Shown here piece after piece: positions 61,237 through 64,000 of a stretch of DNA of 64,000 bases. Positions within the stretch are counted from its first letter, which is position 1. Every line of letters begins with the position of its first letter. The translations under genes were made by a program, and so were the position numbers. The notes under the pieces are model-generated. The model did not search any database and was not told the origin of the DNA. It was given only the letters and a program-made list of their open reading frames with translations. This DNA comes from Nitzschia sp. DOCU1 (lineage: Eukaryota; Bacillariophyta; Bacillariophyceae; Bacillariales; Bacillariaceae): contig OX595994.1 of the NCBI GenBank assembly GCA_951394045.1, positions 1,054,001 through 1,118,000 on the forward strand, read 5' to 3'.

Positions 61237-61816
61237 TACTCCCTTGCCCGCAGCCTGCCGTTTCAATAACGGCTCGTTCGGAAACTGAATAGAGCGTGGC
61301 CAATCATGTGTTTCCTCGCCCCAAGATCTACGAAAGGTCGCCGTCGTGGGCAAGTTTGTTGTACCGTAGCACGAAAACGACCGCTCACTCCGATCAGCTT
61401 GGATCGGATAGTTGCCTCGGCCTTGGCACCACCCTGCCGTTCAAATCATGGGCCACAACGCGTGGGGGGAATGTCGTGTTTCCTCGCCCCAATATCTTCG
61501 AAAGCTTGCCGTCGTGGGCAAGTTTGTTGTACTGTAGCACGAAAACGACCGCACTGTGCTCGATCAGCTTGGATCGGATACTTACCTTGTGCACTTTCGT
61601 CAACGGAACCGGCATTGCTGCGGCTTTATTCCTTCTAACACTAGCTGAGCTTCTATTATTGCCGAACTACTGCAGTATGCATACAAACAGTCTAGACTAT
61701 TTTTGCGTTTCGGGTGCCGGTGAGTTTATGTTCCGGTTCGCTGCTTATCTGCTCCCTCTCTAGAGAGGGGCGAAAATGTGAGGGCCCATGTCATCGTGTC
61801 TGGCGAAATCCAATCT
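61237..61816. other. Intergenic, convergent 3' flanks
   Basis: This lies between the TBC gene and the GT8 gene. It holds the direct repeat at 61308-61580. No gene is seen. Confidence 0.5.
61308..61580. repeat. Imperfect direct repeat of about 103 bp, period 168-170
   Basis: Copies at 61308-61410 and 61476-61580 both run from gtgtttcctcgcccc through ccgtcgtgggcaagtttgtt and gtagcacgaaaacgaccgc to atcagcttggatcggata, with a handful of substitutions and a 2-bp indel. They could be a duplicated 3' end or a small repeat element. Confidence 0.85.
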
Positions 61817-63469
61817 TCACGTCTCATCGTCAGCATACTCTGACCACCCACGCTTTCGCTTGGCCTTTATATGCTCTATCATTTGCTGCGTGCCCGGAGC
61901 AACGCCCACCGACTCGCGCGTTCCCATAAAGTCCATTGGAATCTCAAGCCCTGATTCTGCAATAGCTTGTTTCAAAGCCGAATACCACCGTAATCGTTTG
62001 TCGCCCGATAAATCTTGTCCAGCCTTGGCAGCGAGCCACATTTCCATGTTTTCATACAATTGATGCCACGGTTTTCCTCTACCGGTAAAATGCACAAGGT
62101 CGCGATAAGGGGAGACCGGCTTGTATCGCCCGTGCGCGTCCGGTGGAACACAGGAATACTGATTCAACATCCCCTGCGGCGACAGCCATTCTAACTGTAG
62201 CGTGTTATTGGTTCCTAGGCCCCAGTTTTCAATATTGTTCCAAATGATAATCGAGACGGATTGTTTCACATACTTGGTGTAGTAGTACAGGAGACTATTG
62301 GAGTAACGGTAAGAACAAATGTCAATTTGTCACGGAGTAGGAGGCGAGAGAACTTTGTGCATATATACGACTTACCCTTGATCTGCAAAGCTCCCATGCC
62401 AATCCCATTTTAGACCCTTGCCTATCAGTGGAGAGTGCCAAAAGTCGTCGTCGCTAAATTTGTGCCCCCACCCAACGTTCTCGTCCCAGTGCCTAAAGAA
62501 TAGAAGCAAACGTGTCAGTCAAAACGTTGTTGCTGCGTTGCTGCAAGGATGAAACGAAGCTCCCATTTGACGTACGGGAATGGCATGCCAACAGCTTCCT
62601 CTTCACGACGACGCACGATCCGTTGTAATTCCTCATAGTTTTCCTTGCTGGGTGTTAGCATAAAGAATCCTCCCTGTAAATGAAGCAGTAATAAATAGGA
62701 AAAGTGAGGTCAAGTCGGGCGCAGAAGTACAGGAATCATTCTCTCCTTTTCGAAGAACATGGTCACGTACATGACTGGGCTCTACTTTTTGTGCCAAAAT
62801 GACATTTTCTTTCAATTGAGGTGTTTGTCCATCTTTGGGTTCACTCAAATCAAAAATGTGATCCAAACTGCAGACGGGCATGACATCGGAATCCAAAAAG
62901 ATTACGCGGCTGTATTCCGTCAAGGACAAAATCCGAAATTTCTCCATCATTAACGCATAAAATTTCTCATGGACTGGAGCCGCAAACTTTGGAATGTAAT
63001 GAATTTTGACTTTCTGGGATTGCAATAATTGTTCTTGTTCCGGTGGCAATTTGGTTTCCCCCGTCGCATACGATAATTGCACCAAGACGACGACATCGGC
63101 CACGCTTCCAGCGTCTCGTAGCTGCTTGGCGGCTACCACCACACTATACAAAAAGCCGCGATACTCGGCTCTTGGATGAAGGGCTCCTCCCACCACAAAG
63201 GCATATGCCCACTTTCGAAAGGGCTTGTCGTTGTTGTCGTTTGTGGCCGATGATGTAACCACTGCCGTAGTAGCATTCGCTGCCTTGGACTGGATTTCCC
63301 AGTCGGTAGGATCTATTATGCGATCATAATTGTCTTGTGTGGCACGCAAGTGCAAGGACCGTTGTTGCAAAACCGTCCAAACGAGACACAAGGCCAGGGC
63401 CATGCGAGAAAACGTCCTCGGTTTGTGAAACCGCGACCCCTCTTCGCGGCGAATCAAGCCAACCACCAT
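61817..63469 (-). CDS. GT8 (glycogenin-like) glycosyltransferase, type II membrane protein, four exons
   Basis: Exons 63469-62771, 62673-62576, 62492-62376 and 62294-61817 (minus) are joined by three introns of 97, 83 and 81 bp (donors GTACGT, GTACGT and GTAAGT), giving 463 residues. The start at 63469 is the first in-frame ATG; a hydrophobic anchor (MALALCLVWTVL, about 23-34) follows basic residues, as in Golgi type II enzymes. The GT8 core has a beta strand YAFVVGGA, the DXD metal site VIFLDSDVMPV (about 195), and after splicing GGFFMLTPSKENYEEL and MPFPHWDENVGWGH. The late WHQLYENMEMW segment follows HFTGRGKPWH, a typical GT8 'H..G..KPW' block. GT8 enzymes use UDP- or similar sugar donors with Mn2+; acceptor unknown. 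It lies near the end of the window and is complete. Confidence 0.87.
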
Positions 63470-64000
63470 AATGTATGTAGCTGCTGCTACTCTTACAACC
63501 ACAGCCACACCAATGACTCGTTGAGTACAAATAGCATTTCCAGAGGAAGAACGACTTCTTACGTCTCGCCCCAAAACAACTTTCACAATGGAATGAATCA
63601 ATCATGAATCATCCATCTCTCGCGTCTCACAAAGGTTCCACCGGTGCATGCGCGCTCGGGTCATCTTTCAAATTTTTCGGTCATTGGCTTGAGCGATTTC
63701 ATGTCGTATGAGACACATTCACATAAAACATTTTGGCGGTTCTACCTACGAAGTGAGAAGGTTTTTATGCGATGGTACCGGTATGTCATTTCAATGCCGA
63801 GCGTCTAACACAAGTATGCTAACAAAGATAGCTACCGGTACTTGAATGGATTACAGCTTGCTACTATTCTTGCATTCAAGCGATGATGCAACTAGCCACC
63901 CGCGAACGAGCTAGCTAGAGCTGGAAGGTCGCCAATCATCCACGTTCGAATTCGCGTCGCGTCGTTACTTCTAGTATATACTATTGCGGTCAACTAGCTA
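63470..64000. other. Right end of the window, no gene seen
   Basis: The GT8 frame remains open to 63601 without ATG. Two copies of TACCGGTA lie 57 bp apart at 63776-63783 and 63833-63840. No gene is seen to the end. Confidence 0.5.

Overview
The window reads as a nuclear contig of a diatom, probably a raphid pennate; this is inferred from gene content and not proven. The grounds are short GT-AG introns (mostly 70-120 bp), a secreted silaffin-like protein, bipartite plastid presequences with an AxAF-type cleavage site, a bacterial-type aconitase (AcnB) with a mitochondrial leader, a urea channel, and several protein families that I know mainly from diatom genomes. Genes lie on both strands, separated by 0.2-1.3 kb spacers. 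I found no operons, viral blocks, tRNA or rRNA genes, or CRISPR arrays.

Layout. 0-8 kb: a broken 3' piece of a condensin CAP-H gene, a two-exon CDPK-like kinase, a glycosyltransferase-like type II membrane protein, a nucleotide-sugar transporter and complex I NDUFV2. 8-21 kb: three-exon glucose-6-phosphate dehydrogenase, a TPR protein, a diatom-type unknown, an apolipoprotein-L-like protein and the silaffin-like protein. 21-32 kb: AcnB, a SUMO ligase of the NSE2 type, a secreted beta-trefoil lectin, and two tail-to-tail ankyrin genes that share an N-terminal module. 32-43 kb: a PAP/fibrillin-like protein, a secreted ABM-domain protein, a MYND plus Asp/Asn-hydroxylase fusion, a cyclodeaminase, a plastid flavin oxidoreductase and a double beta-sandwich protein. 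43-49 kb: a ubiquitin-nickel superoxide dismutase fusion, a decayed reading frame, a small TPR protein, COX6B and a secreted E2 ubiquitin-conjugating enzyme. 49-64 kb: a membrane-anchored PstS-like protein, a probable mitochondrial urea channel, a plastid six-helix K+ channel, a giant TBC-domain protein with a 1,092-bp in-frame tandem duplication, and a GT8 glycosyltransferase.

How the genes relate. Several products are predicted to meet in the mitochondrion (NDUFV2, COX6B, AcnB, cyclodeaminase, urea channel), some in the plastid or its surrounding compartments (K+ channel, flavin oxidoreductase, possibly the E2), and others in the secretory pathway or cell wall (sugar transporter, two glycosyltransferase-like proteins, silaffin-like protein, lectin, PstS-like protein). 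Nothing shows that neighbours are co-regulated.

The most striking item is the ubiquitin-NiSOD fusion. Cleavage after the ubiquitin Gly-Gly would expose exactly the His that must be residue 1 of the nickel hook. Next come the silaffin-like protein with two homologous domains around a Ser/Lys/Tyr linker, the urea channel with a mitochondrial leader, the E2 with a signal peptide, the ApoL-like protein and the freshly duplicated TBC gene. Exon boundaries were derived by hand from GT-AG sites and reading-frame continuity; no search or alignment was run.
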